From: Marinomonas ostreistagni
GTDB taxonomy: Bacteria; Pseudomonadota; Gammaproteobacteria; Pseudomonadales; Marinomonadaceae
DNA: 64,000 nucleotides
Direction: 5' to 3'
Assembly: GCF_016461785.1 (NCBI RefSeq)
Contig: NZ_JAEMUH010000004.1
Location: 124,001-188,000 of the forward strand
The notes under the pieces were generated by a model. It was not told the origin of the DNA, ran no database searches, and saw only the letters and a program-made list of their open reading frames with translations. A program made the position numbers and the translations under genes. Position 1 is the stretch's first letter, and every line of letters starts with the position of its first letter. Of the stretch, positions 55,482-64,000 are shown in pieces.

Positions 55482-56801
55482 ATGTCCTCATCCTCCACTT
55501 ATATCACCTCTAAGCAATACGATCATTTGGTGCATATAAAAGATCATTCAGAGTTGGCTCTGTATGAACTGATTCCCGATGTCGTGTGGTTCTTTGATTT
55601 AGATAAACATGGATGGTGGTGGGGCAATTCTGCGGCGGTGAAGTTTTGGGGTTTGAATAACGTTGAAGAGTTGATCAATAAAGATCTTTCTGGAGACACT
55701 CAGGGGGCCAAAGACCGAACCGCACAAACCTTTGAGTTAGCGGCTCAAAATGGATTAACGATTGATCCTTGGACAACCTACCCAAATGGTAAGCCTAAAA
55801 CTCTTTACATGCGGCATCGAGCTGTTCTTCTAGGCCCAGAAAAACACCGAGGTATCATTGCATTCATTAATGAAGAGGTAAACTTAGGCGAGACACCTGA
55901 GAACCTTTTATTAGTTGAGGCGATGCGTTACACCCAAGTGCTCGTCACCAGTTTTACGTTCGATGGCGAGGCAGTTGTAGAAAACCCAGCCGCGACAGAT
56001 GCGTACAAGCATATCGACCGTTCAAAACTAACGTCTCCTGATCAGTTTTTTAGTGCGCGTTTTACCAATCCCTTGGAAGGTAAAGCAATTCTGGCGCAGG
56101 CGGTGGCTGAAAAAGGTGGGCAATGGACACAGAAGGTGCAAACAGCAGAGGGAGAGCGTATTCATACAATTGATATAAGAGTGACGCGCCATCCTTTGAC
56201 GGGGGACTTCTTGCTATTGGTCTCGGAATACGATGTCACGCCATTACATCAAGCATTAGATGTGGCTGAACGTGCCCAAGAGGAACTACGCCAACTGGCA
56301 CATTTTGATGCGGTCACTGGTATTCCTTCTTTGCGCTATTTGATGGACCAAGAGAGTGAATTGATTAATAGTTCATCCTCAGATGAGTATTCTTTAGCCG
56401 TTCTATATTTTGACCTGGATGGCTTTAAAGAAGTGAATGACAGTTGCGGTCATGAAGCCGGTAATAAAGTTCTTACCGAGGTTGCGACTAGACTGAGCAA
56501 AGCCGTTGAAGGAATGGGTGGGGTAGCCCGCCTAGGTGGAGATGAGTTTTTAGTATGGCTAGAGCGTTTTGAAAACGAGCAAAATGTCTGTGAGATAGCT
56601 GAGCTGTTGCTTTCTGAAGTTCAAAAGCCGATTAATATTACACCTAATATTTCTTTTAAAGTCAGTGCTAGCATAGGGGTAGCTATGCACCGTCAACATG
56701 GCCAAACTTTAGATGAAATCATTCAAGCCGCTGACCAAGCCATGTACAGTATCAAGCGCTCTGGAAAATGTGGTGTAGAATTAGCGCCCCTAGCTGAATA
56801 G
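55482..56801 (+). CDS. PAS-GGDEF protein (diguanylate cyclase)
   Basis: Soluble protein of 439 residues with no membrane helices. The first PAS-like domain (about 22-130) is rich in Trp (HGWWWGNSAAVKFWG); a second PAS-like stretch runs about 140-260; a short coiled coil (ALDVAERAQEELRQLAH) leads into GGDEF (about 275-435). The catalytic loop is intact (LGGDEF) and DLDGFKEVND and DxxxGHEAGNK are present. No RxxD inhibitory motif is seen before the loop. Signal input is unknown. Confidence 0.88.
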   Translation: MSSSSTYITSKQYDHLVHIKDHSELALYELIPDVVWFFDLDKHGWWWGNSAAVKFWGLNNVEELINKDLSGDTQGAKDRTAQTFELAAQNGLTIDPWTTYPNGKPKTLYMRHRAVLLGPEKHRGIIAFINEEVNLGETPENLLLVEAMRYTQVLVTSFTFDGEAVVENPAATDAYKHIDRSKLTSPDQFFSARFTNPLEGKAILAQAVAEKGGQWTQKVQTAEGERIHTIDIRVTRHPLTGDFLLLVSEYDVTPLHQALDVAERAQEELRQLAHFDAVTGIPSLRYLMDQESELINSSSSDEYSLAVLYFDLDGFKEVNDSCGHEAGNKVLTEVATRLSKAVEGMGGVARLGGDEFLVWLERFENEQNVCEIAELLLSEVQKPINITPNISFKVSASIGVAMHRQHGQTLDEIIQAADQAMYSIKRSGKCGVELAPLAE

Positions 56802-56817
56802 AGGCGCTTAGGAACGT

Positions 56818-58095
56818 TTAGGATTGCGCAGTGTTGCCTTCGTCGATACTGCGCTGGATGATAGGGGAAATGGTCGACCCCTGAACAATGATCGAGAAAA
56901 TGACTACAATATAAGTCACTACAACAATAAGCGTATGGTAATCCGCTCCGTTTACCATTAAAGCTCCCTGCGGAATGGACGCTGCCATCGCTAACGCTAA
57001 CCCTCCGCGCAAGCCTCCCCATGTTAAGATTTTTACTGAGTGAGGATCATACTTTCTAAAACGTCGGAAGACTTTGTACATAGCGCCAACGCTAATGAAG
57101 CGTGCGATAAGCACTGCTGGGATCATCAGTAAGCCAAGGCCAACCTCTCCCCATGTCACGGGCAGCACCACCAACAATAAGCCAATCAAGATAAACAGAA
57201 GAGAGTTCAAGAAAGCATCAACGGTATGCCAAAAGTGCGTCATAGTCGTCTGGCTCCTTTCTGAAAAGCCTTTCGAATGAGTCACATTTCCAATAAAGAT
57301 ACCACTTACAACCATCGCGAGAGGGCCTGAAATGCCCAGTACGTTCGCTAGTGCATAGCCTGCTGTTGGGATACACAATGTAATCAGTAGCTCTATGCTT
57401 GTGTCATGACTGGTTCGAATCAACCAGTGGGAAATCAGTGCAATGACTAGACCGAACAATACGCCACCCACTGCGTCCACTAGGAATAGCTCAGCCACAC
57501 CACCAAATGTCGGTGTTTCTCCAGAGAAAGCTAGGGCAAAAATTGTAGTAAATACAACTAAGCCAATACCATCATTGAAAAGAGACTCACCTTCGACTTG
57601 AACTGAAATTTTCTCTGGTGCATTCATTTTTTTGATGATCGCGAGAACTGCAATAGGGTCAGTAGGGCTGATTAATGCGCCAAATAATAAGCAGTATATG
57701 AAGGGTAATTCCCAGCCAAATAGATGGAAGGTGCCATAGCAAAGTCCGCCAACAATGAATGTAGAGAGGATGGTCGAGAAAAAGGCCATGATAGCAATTT
57801 CCCAGCGCTGATTTCTCAGTAGTTTTAAGTCAATCTCTAATGCACCAGCAAACAGTAAAAATCCTAACATCCCGTTTAGCAACAACATATTGAAGTTTAA
57901 GCTAGCGACCGAGGTGGTAATTGCTTCTGTGAAACTATTGTCGTAAAACTGGGTGAAGCCCATTAATAGTAAGGAAATCACCACAGATCCTGTAGTGATG
58001 GCAATCGTTGTTTGAAGTTTGAGCACATATTGATTGCTAAAGGCAATTAAGATGGCAACTACGGATAGAAGACAGAGGAAGTACCAAGCGTTCAT
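56818..58095 (-). CDS. nhaP: CPA1-family Na+/H+ antiporter
   Basis: A 425-residue transporter with about 12 helices. The ion-binding region includes ALISPTDPIAVLAI and the CPA1-type ESLFNDGIGLVVF, with Asp in ND. GLRGGLALAMAASIP follows near the end. It exports sodium in exchange for protons, useful in seawater and alongside a sodium-pumping Rnf complex. NhaP-type rather than NhaA by sequence pattern. It converges with the PAS-GGDEF gene, 16 bp between stops, with no terminator seen. Confidence 0.88.
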   Translation of the reverse strand: MNAWYFLCLLSVVAILIAFSNQYVLKLQTTIAITTGSVVISLLLMGFTQFYDNSFTEAITTSVASLNFNMLLLNGMLGFLLFAGALEIDLKLLRNQRWEIAIMAFFSTILSTFIVGGLCYGTFHLFGWELPFIYCLLFGALISPTDPIAVLAIIKKMNAPEKISVQVEGESLFNDGIGLVVFTTIFALAFSGETPTFGGVAELFLVDAVGGVLFGLVIALISHWLIRTSHDTSIELLITLCIPTAGYALANVLGISGPLAMVVSGIFIGNVTHSKGFSERSQTTMTHFWHTVDAFLNSLLFILIGLLLVVLPVTWGEVGLGLLMIPAVLIARFISVGAMYKVFRRFRKYDPHSVKILTWGGLRGGLALAMAASIPQGALMVNGADYHTLIVVVTYIVVIFSIIVQGSTISPIIQRSIDEGNTAQS

Positions 58096-58183
58096 AGAGT
58101 TCCTATTTGATAAGCATGTTTACAACTAAACGCCCACAGAGGGAGGAAGGCAAAGCGTATGACGCTTAGTTTTAAACACGACA

Positions 58184-58225
58184 ACGCTAAAATTATACGC
58201 CTGATACAGGTCAAACTTTTAGCGT
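58184..58225. other. Inverted repeat in the nhaP-modA spacer
   Basis: ACGCTAAAA and TTTTAGCGT, 9 bp each, are separated by 24 bp in the 323-bp spacer 58096-58418. It does not match the ModE site as I know it and its role is not clear. A 28-codon frame overlaps it (58159-58245). No other signal was seen in the spacer. Confidence 0.4.
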
Positions 58226-58418
58226 CGCTTATTGTATTCCTATAAAAACACTATTTGTAGGGAATTGTGTAAAAAAATTACGTAATGGTCTCATCTACGA
58301 ATGTTTAACGTTTTTAGCTGATAAGGTTGGCGATGCAATAAAGCTCGAAGTTGAGGCATAATACTCGCTTTATAAAATAAGTGATGCATTCGTGAATGAT
58401 TCATCTAAAGGAGTACTT

Positions 58419-59183
58419 TTGAATCTTTTAAAGAAGGTGGTACAGGCAGCGGTTTTTTACAGTGTCTGTTCTAATGCGTTGGCTGATCAAGTGCATGTTG
58501 CGGTGGCATCGAATTTCTCAGGTGCAGTAAAAGCACTGGTGGAACAGTTTGAATATGAAACGGAACACGATGTTGTATTGTCGTTCGGCTCTTCGGGTAA
58601 AATTCTAGCGCAAATTCAAAATGGTGCACCATTTGATGTGTTTTTATCCGCTGACCAAGCGAAGCCTGCCGCGCTTGAAGTGACCAACTATGCCGTGCCT
58701 GATACACGCTTTACTTATGCTATTGGTGCACTGGCGTTGTGGTCTTCAATACCTGAATTTCTAGATGGGTCTCCCACTAAGCTTTTATCAGGCGAGTTTA
58801 ATAAGATCGCATTAGCTAACCCCAAATTAGCGCCTTATGGATTCGCCGCGACGGAAGTTCTTAGTGCTATGGGAGTAACTGAATCGACGCAACCACATTG
58901 GGTAATGGGAGAAAACATTTCTCAGACTTATCAGTTTGTTGCGTCTGGAAATGCCGATCTTGGTTTTGTGGCTCTATCACAAGTTGTGTCGTATGAAAAA
59001 GTCAAGAAAGGCTCAAGCTGGGTGGTTCCGCAATCGCTTTATCACCCCATTAAACAGGACGCTGTTTTGCTGACACGAGGGCGGTACAATCTTGCTGCGA
59101 AGGATTTTATGGTGTTTCTGAAAAGTCCAGCTGCGCTGGAGACGATACATTCTTTTGGCTATCAGACAGATTCTAAGCTGTAA
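58419..59183 (+). CDS. modA: Molybdate ABC transporter substrate-binding protein
   Basis: Periplasmic molybdate (or tungstate) receptor. TTG 58419, 5 bp after AAAGGAG, gives 254 residues with the signal sequence at the N terminus (MNLLKKVVQAAVFYSVCSNALA). A GTG at 58392 would put the signal internal and has no ribosome site. Seen: VHVAVASNFSGAVKAL, FGSSGKILAQIQNGAPFDVFLSAD region and GFVALSQV. The stop overlaps modB by one base (TAATG). Molybdenum would serve cofactor enzymes not present in this window. Confidence 0.9.
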   Translation: MNLLKKVVQAAVFYSVCSNALADQVHVAVASNFSGAVKALVEQFEYETEHDVVLSFGSSGKILAQIQNGAPFDVFLSADQAKPAALEVTNYAVPDTRFTYAIGALALWSSIPEFLDGSPTKLLSGEFNKIALANPKLAPYGFAATEVLSAMGVTESTQPHWVMGENISQTYQFVASGNADLGFVALSQVVSYEKVKKGSSWVVPQSLYHPIKQDAVLLTRGRYNLAAKDFMVFLKSPAALETIHSFGYQTDSKL

Positions 59184-59875
59184 TGTTTAGCGCGGCTGAC
59201 TGGTCTGCAATCGCGTTAACGTTTCGTTTAGCGCTCACTGTTACCATTGTGTTGCTTATTTTAGGCACTCCTATTGCCTGGTGGTTGGCAAGAACACGCT
59301 CATATTGGCGAGGGCCAGTTGGGGCAGTAGTGGCTCTTCCCTTGGTATTGCCTCCTACCGTGTTAGGCTTTTACATGCTCATAGCCATGGGACCTAACGG
59401 GCCGGTCGGTCAGTTAACCCAAACTTTAGGTATTGGATTACTACCTTTTAGCTTTTGGGGGTTAGTGATTGCTTCGGTTTTTTATTCATTACCCTTTGTT
59501 GTACAACCTATACAAAATGCTTTCGAATCATTAGGTGAGCGTCCACTAGAAGTGGCGGCTACGTTACGCTGCGGACCTTGGGAGACATTCTTTTGTGTGG
59601 TCGTGCCACTGGCTAAGCCTGGTTTTCTCACTGCTGCAATTCTTGGTTTTGCTCATACTGTCGGAGAGTTTGGAGTAGTCCTTATGATCGGTGGCAACAT
59701 TCCTAACGAAACTCGGGTGGTGTCGGTACAGATTTATGATTATGTAGAGGCTTTAGAGTATGGCCGAGCACATAGCTTGTCTCTCGCAATGATACTTTTT
59801 GCTTTTGTTGTTTTACTGGGGGTATACGGCATAAGACGTAATGCTAAAACCTCCTCTTTTTGGAAAGCTAGATAA
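59183..59875 (+). CDS. modB: Molybdate ABC transporter permease
   Basis: A 230-residue inner-membrane permease with about five or six helices. LPLVLPPTVLGFYML and the ABC-contact EAA loop (EVAATLRCGPWETFFCVVVPLAKPG) are family features, followed by HTVGEFGVVLMIGGN. It starts on the last base of the modA stop and its own stop overlaps modC in the same way, so the three are translated as a unit. Confidence 0.94.
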   Translation: MFSAADWSAIALTFRLALTVTIVLLILGTPIAWWLARTRSYWRGPVGAVVALPLVLPPTVLGFYMLIAMGPNGPVGQLTQTLGIGLLPFSFWGLVIASVFYSLPFVVQPIQNAFESLGERPLEVAATLRCGPWETFFCVVVPLAKPGFLTAAILGFAHTVGEFGVVLMIGGNIPNETRVVSVQIYDYVEALEYGRAHSLSLAMILFAFVVLLGVYGIRRNAKTSSFWKAR

Positions 59876-60966
59876 TGGGTAGCGTTGAAAATGACATTAA
59901 AGTCCAGCTTAAGTTAAATAAGCAAAATAGCTTCAGGTTGGATATTGAATGTCATTTACCGATACAAGGTGTGACGGCTATCTTTGGCCCTTCAGGTTCA
60001 GGGAAAACCACCTTTTTACGCTGTATGGCTGGCCTGGAACGACCAGAGGTGGGGAATATCAATGTAGCAGGTGAATGTTGGCAAAGTTCTGAGCTATTTT
60101 TACCTGCTTACCAACGAGCTATCGGCTATGTATTCCAAGAAGCGAGTTTATTTGAGCATCTGAGTGCTCAAGGTAATTTACAATTTGCCCTCAATAGAGC
60201 GGCAGATCCGATTTCTGATCTGTTTTTTGATGAAATCATCGACCTTCTAGGACTGAAGAAACTGCTCAATCGCTATCCTAATGAACTTTCAGGAGGAGAG
60301 CGCCAACGTGTTGCTATTGCTCGTGCCTTGTTGATTCAGCCACAAATATTGCTGATGGATGAGCCATTAGCATCACTTGATCAGTCGCGTCGAGAGGAGA
60401 TTATCCCTTACCTGTCTAAATTACGTAAGACTTTGTCTATCCCTATACTTTATGTGACGCACTCAATCGATGAAATCGTGCAATTCGCTGATTATATTTT
60501 GGTGTTAGAGGAAGGGCGCCAAATGGCTGAAGGGCCAGTATCTGATGTCTTATCTCGTTCCGATTTGTCGGCTTTTTCTGGGTACAATACTGGCTGTTTA
60601 TGGGAAGGAAAAGTTGTTGAGCGCTCAGAGGATTGGCATTTGGCCAAAATTGAGTGTTTTTCGGATGTTTTTTTATGGGTAAAGGATACAGGCGTTGAGG
60701 TTGGTGAAACATTGCGGGTTCGTATTCTTGCGCGGGATGTCAGCCTTACTCTCTCTGAAGATAATTCGACTAGTATTTTAAACAAACTACCGGCAAAAGT
60801 GGCTGATGTAACTGACGATCAAGATGTGGGGATGGTATTGGTTCAGTTGGATTGTGAGTCTGGCTCTTTAACAGCGCGTATCACAAAACGCTCCGCCAAT
60901 GAGTTGGGTATCTCTGTTGGGGCAAATGTCTTTGCCCAAGTGAAGTCTGTTGCTTTGGTTTGTTAA
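59875..60966 (+). CDS. modC: Molybdate ABC transporter ATPase
   Basis: ATP-binding subunit of 363 residues: Walker A GPSGSGKTT at about residues 39-47, ABC signature LSGGERQRVAIARAL, Walker B LLMDEPLASLD, H-loop VTHS. After about residue 290 a Mop/TOBE domain is present, as usual for ModC. It completes modABC. Confidence 0.94.
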   Translation: MGSVENDIKVQLKLNKQNSFRLDIECHLPIQGVTAIFGPSGSGKTTFLRCMAGLERPEVGNINVAGECWQSSELFLPAYQRAIGYVFQEASLFEHLSAQGNLQFALNRAADPISDLFFDEIIDLLGLKKLLNRYPNELSGGERQRVAIARALLIQPQILLMDEPLASLDQSRREEIIPYLSKLRKTLSIPILYVTHSIDEIVQFADYILVLEEGRQMAEGPVSDVLSRSDLSAFSGYNTGCLWEGKVVERSEDWHLAKIECFSDVFLWVKDTGVEVGETLRVRILARDVSLTLSEDNSTSILNKLPAKVADVTDDQDVGMVLVQLDCESGSLTARITKRSANELGISVGANVFAQVKSVALVC

Positions 60967-60972
60967 TAATCA

Positions 60973-61012
60973 GCAAGACTATTTGCCAAAAGATAGTGGC
61001 GCATAGTCTTGC
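60973..61012. terminator. Hairpin between convergent modC and DHH genes
   Basis: GCAAGACTAT pairs perfectly with ATAGTCTTGC, with a further GCCA/TGGC stem inside. No T-run follows on either strand, so it may be an intrinsic block of weak activity or an mRNA 3' end structure. Confidence 0.5.
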
Positions 61013-61021
61013 CGGTTGTGG

Positions 61022-61954
61022 CTAACCGTCTTGATTGACTATTTTAATAATGTCCGCAAGTGCTTGTTCGGCTTGCTCGTTATCTATCTGGCACGTACCA
61101 GCGTTCAAATGACCGCCTCCGCCATATTTCAAACACAATTCTCCGACATTAGTATGTGAGCTGCGATTTAATATGGATTTGCCGATTGCAAATACGGTGT
61201 TCTGCTTTTTTAGTCCCCACATTTTGTGGATTGAAATATTGCAATCTGGATATAACGCATAAATCACGAAGCGGTTGGTGGTATAAATGGTTTCTTCATT
61301 TAGCAAATCCAGCACAACAAGGTTGCCGTGAACGGTCGCACAACGTTGGATTTGTTCTTTCGCTTTTGCATCGTGTTCAAGATATAAATCAACACGCTCA
61401 TTAACATCTTCGAGAGCCAGAATTTCTTCAATCGTGTGACTTTTACAATAATCGATGAGTTGCATCATTAGCTGATAGTTTGAGATACGGAATTCACGGA
61501 ATCGACCAAGGCCTGTGCGAGCATCCATAATGAAATTCAAAAGTACCCAGCCTGATGGGTTAAGTACTTCATCTTCATTAAACTGAGCTGAATCGCCCTT
61601 ATCGACGGCATCCATCATATCAGTAGAAATATCAGGAAAACGCTCTTTGCCACCATAATAGTCGTATACCACACGAGCTGCTGAAGGTGCATTTGGGTCG
61701 ATAATATGGTTTTGGATGTTGCTATCGTTTCGGACTGTTTCACTAAGGTGGTGGTCGAATGCTAAATGGCAGCCTGCAACATAAGGTAGGTTTGTGGTGA
61801 TGTCATTGGCATTGATGTCAACTTTGCCATCTTGCATGTCTTTGGGGTGTACGAATAAGATATCGTCAATAAGATCTAGATCTTTTAGTAGAACGGCACA
61901 TACCAGCCCGTCAAAGTCACTGCGAGTCACTAAACGAAATTTTTCGTTGCTCAT
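61022..61954 (-). CDS. DHH-family phosphoesterase
   Basis: A 310-residue cytoplasmic protein. Metal-site motifs: TRSDFDGLVCAVLL (DxD, near 11-20), FDHHLSE (DHH, near 66-72), and late GGGGHLNAGTC (DHHA1-type). The fold is that of exopolyphosphatase, nano-RNase and cyclic di-AMP phosphodiesterases. A bacterium with GGDEF proteins may use it on pGpG or short RNA, but this cannot be assigned. It converges with modC. Confidence 0.82.
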   Translation of the reverse strand: MSNEKFRLVTRSDFDGLVCAVLLKDLDLIDDILFVHPKDMQDGKVDINANDITTNLPYVAGCHLAFDHHLSETVRNDSNIQNHIIDPNAPSAARVVYDYYGGKERFPDISTDMMDAVDKGDSAQFNEDEVLNPSGWVLLNFIMDARTGLGRFREFRISNYQLMMQLIDYCKSHTIEEILALEDVNERVDLYLEHDAKAKEQIQRCATVHGNLVVLDLLNEETIYTTNRFVIYALYPDCNISIHKMWGLKKQNTVFAIGKSILNRSSHTNVGELCLKYGGGGHLNAGTCQIDNEQAEQALADIIKIVNQDG

Positions 61955-62203
61955 ATTTTTACGTCCCTACGCTGAGTTCTATAAGAATGCCTTTTAGTTT
62001 AACAGCGATTCTTTGGCTCTGTGTAAAATTTAGTGTAGCGCTTTATTAATCTTTATCAATATTTAAGTCATTGCTGATATTGAGAGGTATCCATTGTGAT
62101 CTGACCGTCTGTTAATAAATTCTCAAGGTCATTTTCCCGTGATTTATATTGGTGGCATAATACTTCCAAAATTTATCATCAATACAGTGTAAAGAGACGT
62201 TTC

Positions 62204-62782
62204 ATGGCGAGAGGGCGACCCTCCAAAAAAGGTGTAATTGCAGAGGCTGCGTTACGTTTATTTGAAGTAGCTGGGTATCAAGGAACCAGTATTGATCAAG
62301 TGGTACTGGAGGCAGGCGTCTCAAAACCCACGGTATACAGTAACTATCCGTCGAAGTTGTTGCTCTGGCAGGAAGTGCTCAAACGAATTATAACACGTAG
62401 CCAGCTAGAGCTTGATCAGTTATGTAATAAGCTGGAACAGGACGAAGTTCTGTTTTCTGAGGGTTGGGTACGGTTGTGGTTAGAATGGTCTAGCGCAAAA
62501 GACCGCATTGCCGCATATCGAGTGCATTGGGGCGAGCAACATAAATTAAGTGCTGACGAAAAGCAGCTTTTTGACGAGTTTGAAAACGCGCTCACAAGTG
62601 CTCTGAAACGTTGGATGCGGTATCACAGTATTCATGAGAGACATTTGTTTATTTTATTTGCTTCTGCCCGTGAAGCCTTCTTATTACCGAAGATTAGTCA
62701 ATGCGCAAGTTCAGTTAAGCAACCGTTTGAGTCGTATCAAGGTCTAATAGACGCAGTGCTGAAAGATACCCAGATTGATTAA
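62204..62782 (+). CDS. TetR-family transcriptional regulator
   Basis: A 192-residue repressor with an AT-hook-like start (ARGRPSKKG) and HTH (GTSIDQVVLEAGVSKPTVYSNYPSK, about 29-53), then a helical ligand domain. The stop codon overlaps that of a convergent MFS transporter gene by three bases. The pairing suggests that the regulator controls the transporter, though they face each other and share no promoter. Confidence 0.88.
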   Translation: MARGRPSKKGVIAEAALRLFEVAGYQGTSIDQVVLEAGVSKPTVYSNYPSKLLLWQEVLKRIITRSQLELDQLCNKLEQDEVLFSEGWVRLWLEWSSAKDRIAAYRVHWGEQHKLSADEKQLFDEFENALTSALKRWMRYHSIHERHLFILFASAREAFLLPKISQCASSVKQPFESYQGLIDAVLKDTQID

Positions 62783-63963
62783 TGCTCTAAACGGACTGCT
62801 AGATAGGCAAAGAGACTTCCCATCAGGCAGATGAACCATACTAAGCCGATCAGCCCATGTAATCCGTAAGCTGTAATTAAGGTGGCGAAACTTGGAGGGC
62901 CTATGGTTGCCCCAAGGTTGCCTAACTGAGCAATCAAACCGTAGCCGTTTGCTTGTTCGTTACTGTCACGCGCTAAGCGTGGAATCATTGCAAGTGCAGC
63001 CCCTGGGATGAGTCCTGCAAAAAGCACCATTTGACCTACAACAAAGCAGAATGTAATCGGCGTGGTGAACCCCATAAAGAGCATAAAAGCACCAAATGCA
63101 AGGCCTGCATAGGCCATCTGCGCGACTCTTTGTGGCTTCATCAAATATTGCGATAACGCACCTGCTATAAAAGTGCCTGCAGTACTGAGTAAGGGTAATA
63201 CCACTTGCATGGTAGCTCGCAGAGAATCTGATGCTATAAAATTTGGGATATAGGTCAGTAACGAGACCAGTGTGCAAGTATAAAAAACGAACACTAGTCC
63301 AGGTAGTAGTGTCTGTGGTGTGCGATAGATCTTTCCCAGCTTTTTGAAATAAGGCTCTGAATTCGAAGTGGATCCTGTGTGATAGCGTTGCTCATCTGCA
63401 TCCAGTAGAAAAATCAGTGCAACAGCCATGACTCCCATTAATAATCCGTGTGTTAGGTATAAGCCATTCAGTTGGTAAGCGGCTATTAAAGGTTTACCAA
63501 ACAATCCTGTTAATGCGAAGGCCACTCCAAAGAAAGTTCCCCATAACCCCATGGTAATAGAGCGATGCTGTGGTGCGCTCAATTTTGCAATCATTGTAGG
63601 TGCTGCCACGACCACTCCAAGCTGAGAGAACCCCTCAAGAATGCGTGTGGCCATAATGATTTCAAAACTTGGTAAGAAAGATTGAATAAAAGAGAGGGCT
63701 GTTCCTAGCATTAGCGCCCCAATTAAGACTTTTCGATAGCCTATTTTGCTAGCGATGAGTCCAGCTGTAACGCCAAACACAAGGCCAATCGTACCAACCA
63801 CCGAAATAGATGCGCCGGTCCAAGTCGGTCCTGCTTGATAATAGGCTAGTAGTTCATTATATGAGACAGAGAACTTTGCAAACTGCATGGCCGCACTTAT
63901 GCCTGCAAACCAAAGTAAACCTATTTCTAGCCAAGCCGTTTTCTCTGCCGCAGCGGTGGACAT
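62779..63963 (-). CDS. Major facilitator superfamily transporter
   Basis: A 394-residue membrane protein with about 12 helices in two halves. The loop after helix 2 is IASKIGYRKVLIG, matching the MFS GxxxD/GRRxxL pattern; a central cytoplasmic loop near residue 190-210 is charged (DADEQRYHTGSTS). The closest look is to small-molecule import or efflux MFS proteins; the substrate is unknown. GGAAG precedes the ATG; the window ends 37 bp upstream. Confidence 0.88.
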   Translation of the reverse strand: MSTAAAEKTAWLEIGLLWFAGISAAMQFAKFSVSYNELLAYYQAGPTWTGASISVVGTIGLVFGVTAGLIASKIGYRKVLIGALMLGTALSFIQSFLPSFEIIMATRILEGFSQLGVVVAAPTMIAKLSAPQHRSITMGLWGTFFGVAFALTGLFGKPLIAAYQLNGLYLTHGLLMGVMAVALIFLLDADEQRYHTGSTSNSEPYFKKLGKIYRTPQTLLPGLVFVFYTCTLVSLLTYIPNFIASDSLRATMQVVLPLLSTAGTFIAGALSQYLMKPQRVAQMAYAGLAFGAFMLFMGFTTPITFCFVVGQMVLFAGLIPGAALAMIPRLARDSNEQANGYGLIAQLGNLGATIGPPSFATLITAYGLHGLIGLVWFICLMGSLFAYLAVRLEH

Positions 63964-64000
63964 GACGCTTCCTTATATTCCATCAACCAAGTACTTAAAA

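Noticed and set aside
58159..58245. 28-codon frame upstream of modA as a gene
   Set aside because: A purine-rich site precedes it, but there is no coding bias to judge at this length and it overlaps an inverted repeat; kept only as a note.

Overview
The window looks like chromosomal DNA of a marine, heterotrophic gammaproteobacterium, most likely Marinomonas or a close Oceanospirillales relative. This is a judgement from gene content and protein flavour: an rnfABCDGE-nth operon, a divergent metG/mrp pair, a two-subunit pyruvate carboxylase with a divergent LysR gene, TAXI-type TRAP transport, and a split fad regulon. It was not made by database search. I see no insertion sequence, prophage, CRISPR array, rRNA or tRNA. 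The stretch reads as core genome mixed with lineage-specific accessory genes.

Layout. 1-2.9 kb: 3' end of argG, then a ribokinase/nucleoside hydrolase salvage pair. 2.9-10.7 kb: PilZ-like protein, then on the minus strand the complete Rnf ion-pumping ferredoxin:NAD oxidoreductase operon ending in nth; its RnfC carries an unusually long repetitive tail. 10.9-14.6 kb: metG diverging from mrp-dcd. 14.7-17.5 kb: glutathione-independent formaldehyde dehydrogenase, a thioredoxin-like protein and a G3E GTPase with a (GATCAC)17 His-Asp tract. 17.7-26.0 kb: fatty-acid degradation block (acyl-CoA dehydrogenase, SCP2 protein, fadD, enoyl-CoA hydratase, fadB, fadA). 26-30.6 kb: small exported protein, GFA-family protein, siderophore-interacting protein with a Fur-like site, glutaminase, PilJ-PAS-GGDEF protein. 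30.8-35.1 kb: pycB, pycA and divergent pycR. 35-40.3 kb: heparanase-like (GH79) hydrolase, DUF3422, DUF3010, and a DecR-like regulator diverging from a cysteine-synthase-fold enzyme.

40.4-46.3 kb: an SCO copper protein translationally coupled to a chemoreceptor with a His-rich membrane domain, a methyltransferase, an ABM monooxygenase, an unlisted 59-residue exported peptide gene, and an alcohol dehydrogenase with an AraC regulator. 46.3-53.4 kb: a sigma-54 two-component system facing a TAXI TRAP transporter; the spacer holds a -24/-12 promoter and two matching 16-bp inverted repeats, so a complete sensing-to-uptake circuit can be read from the DNA. 53.6-64 kb: EEP-family phosphoesterase, flavin reductase-like protein, PAS-GGDEF protein, Na+/H+ antiporter, modABC, DHH phosphoesterase, and a TetR/MFS pair.

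The most interesting candidates for something little described are the SCO-chemoreceptor pair, the TRAP control region with its twin TATAAC-N4-GTTATA repeats, the small exported peptide, and a leader motif shared by two separate fad transcription units.
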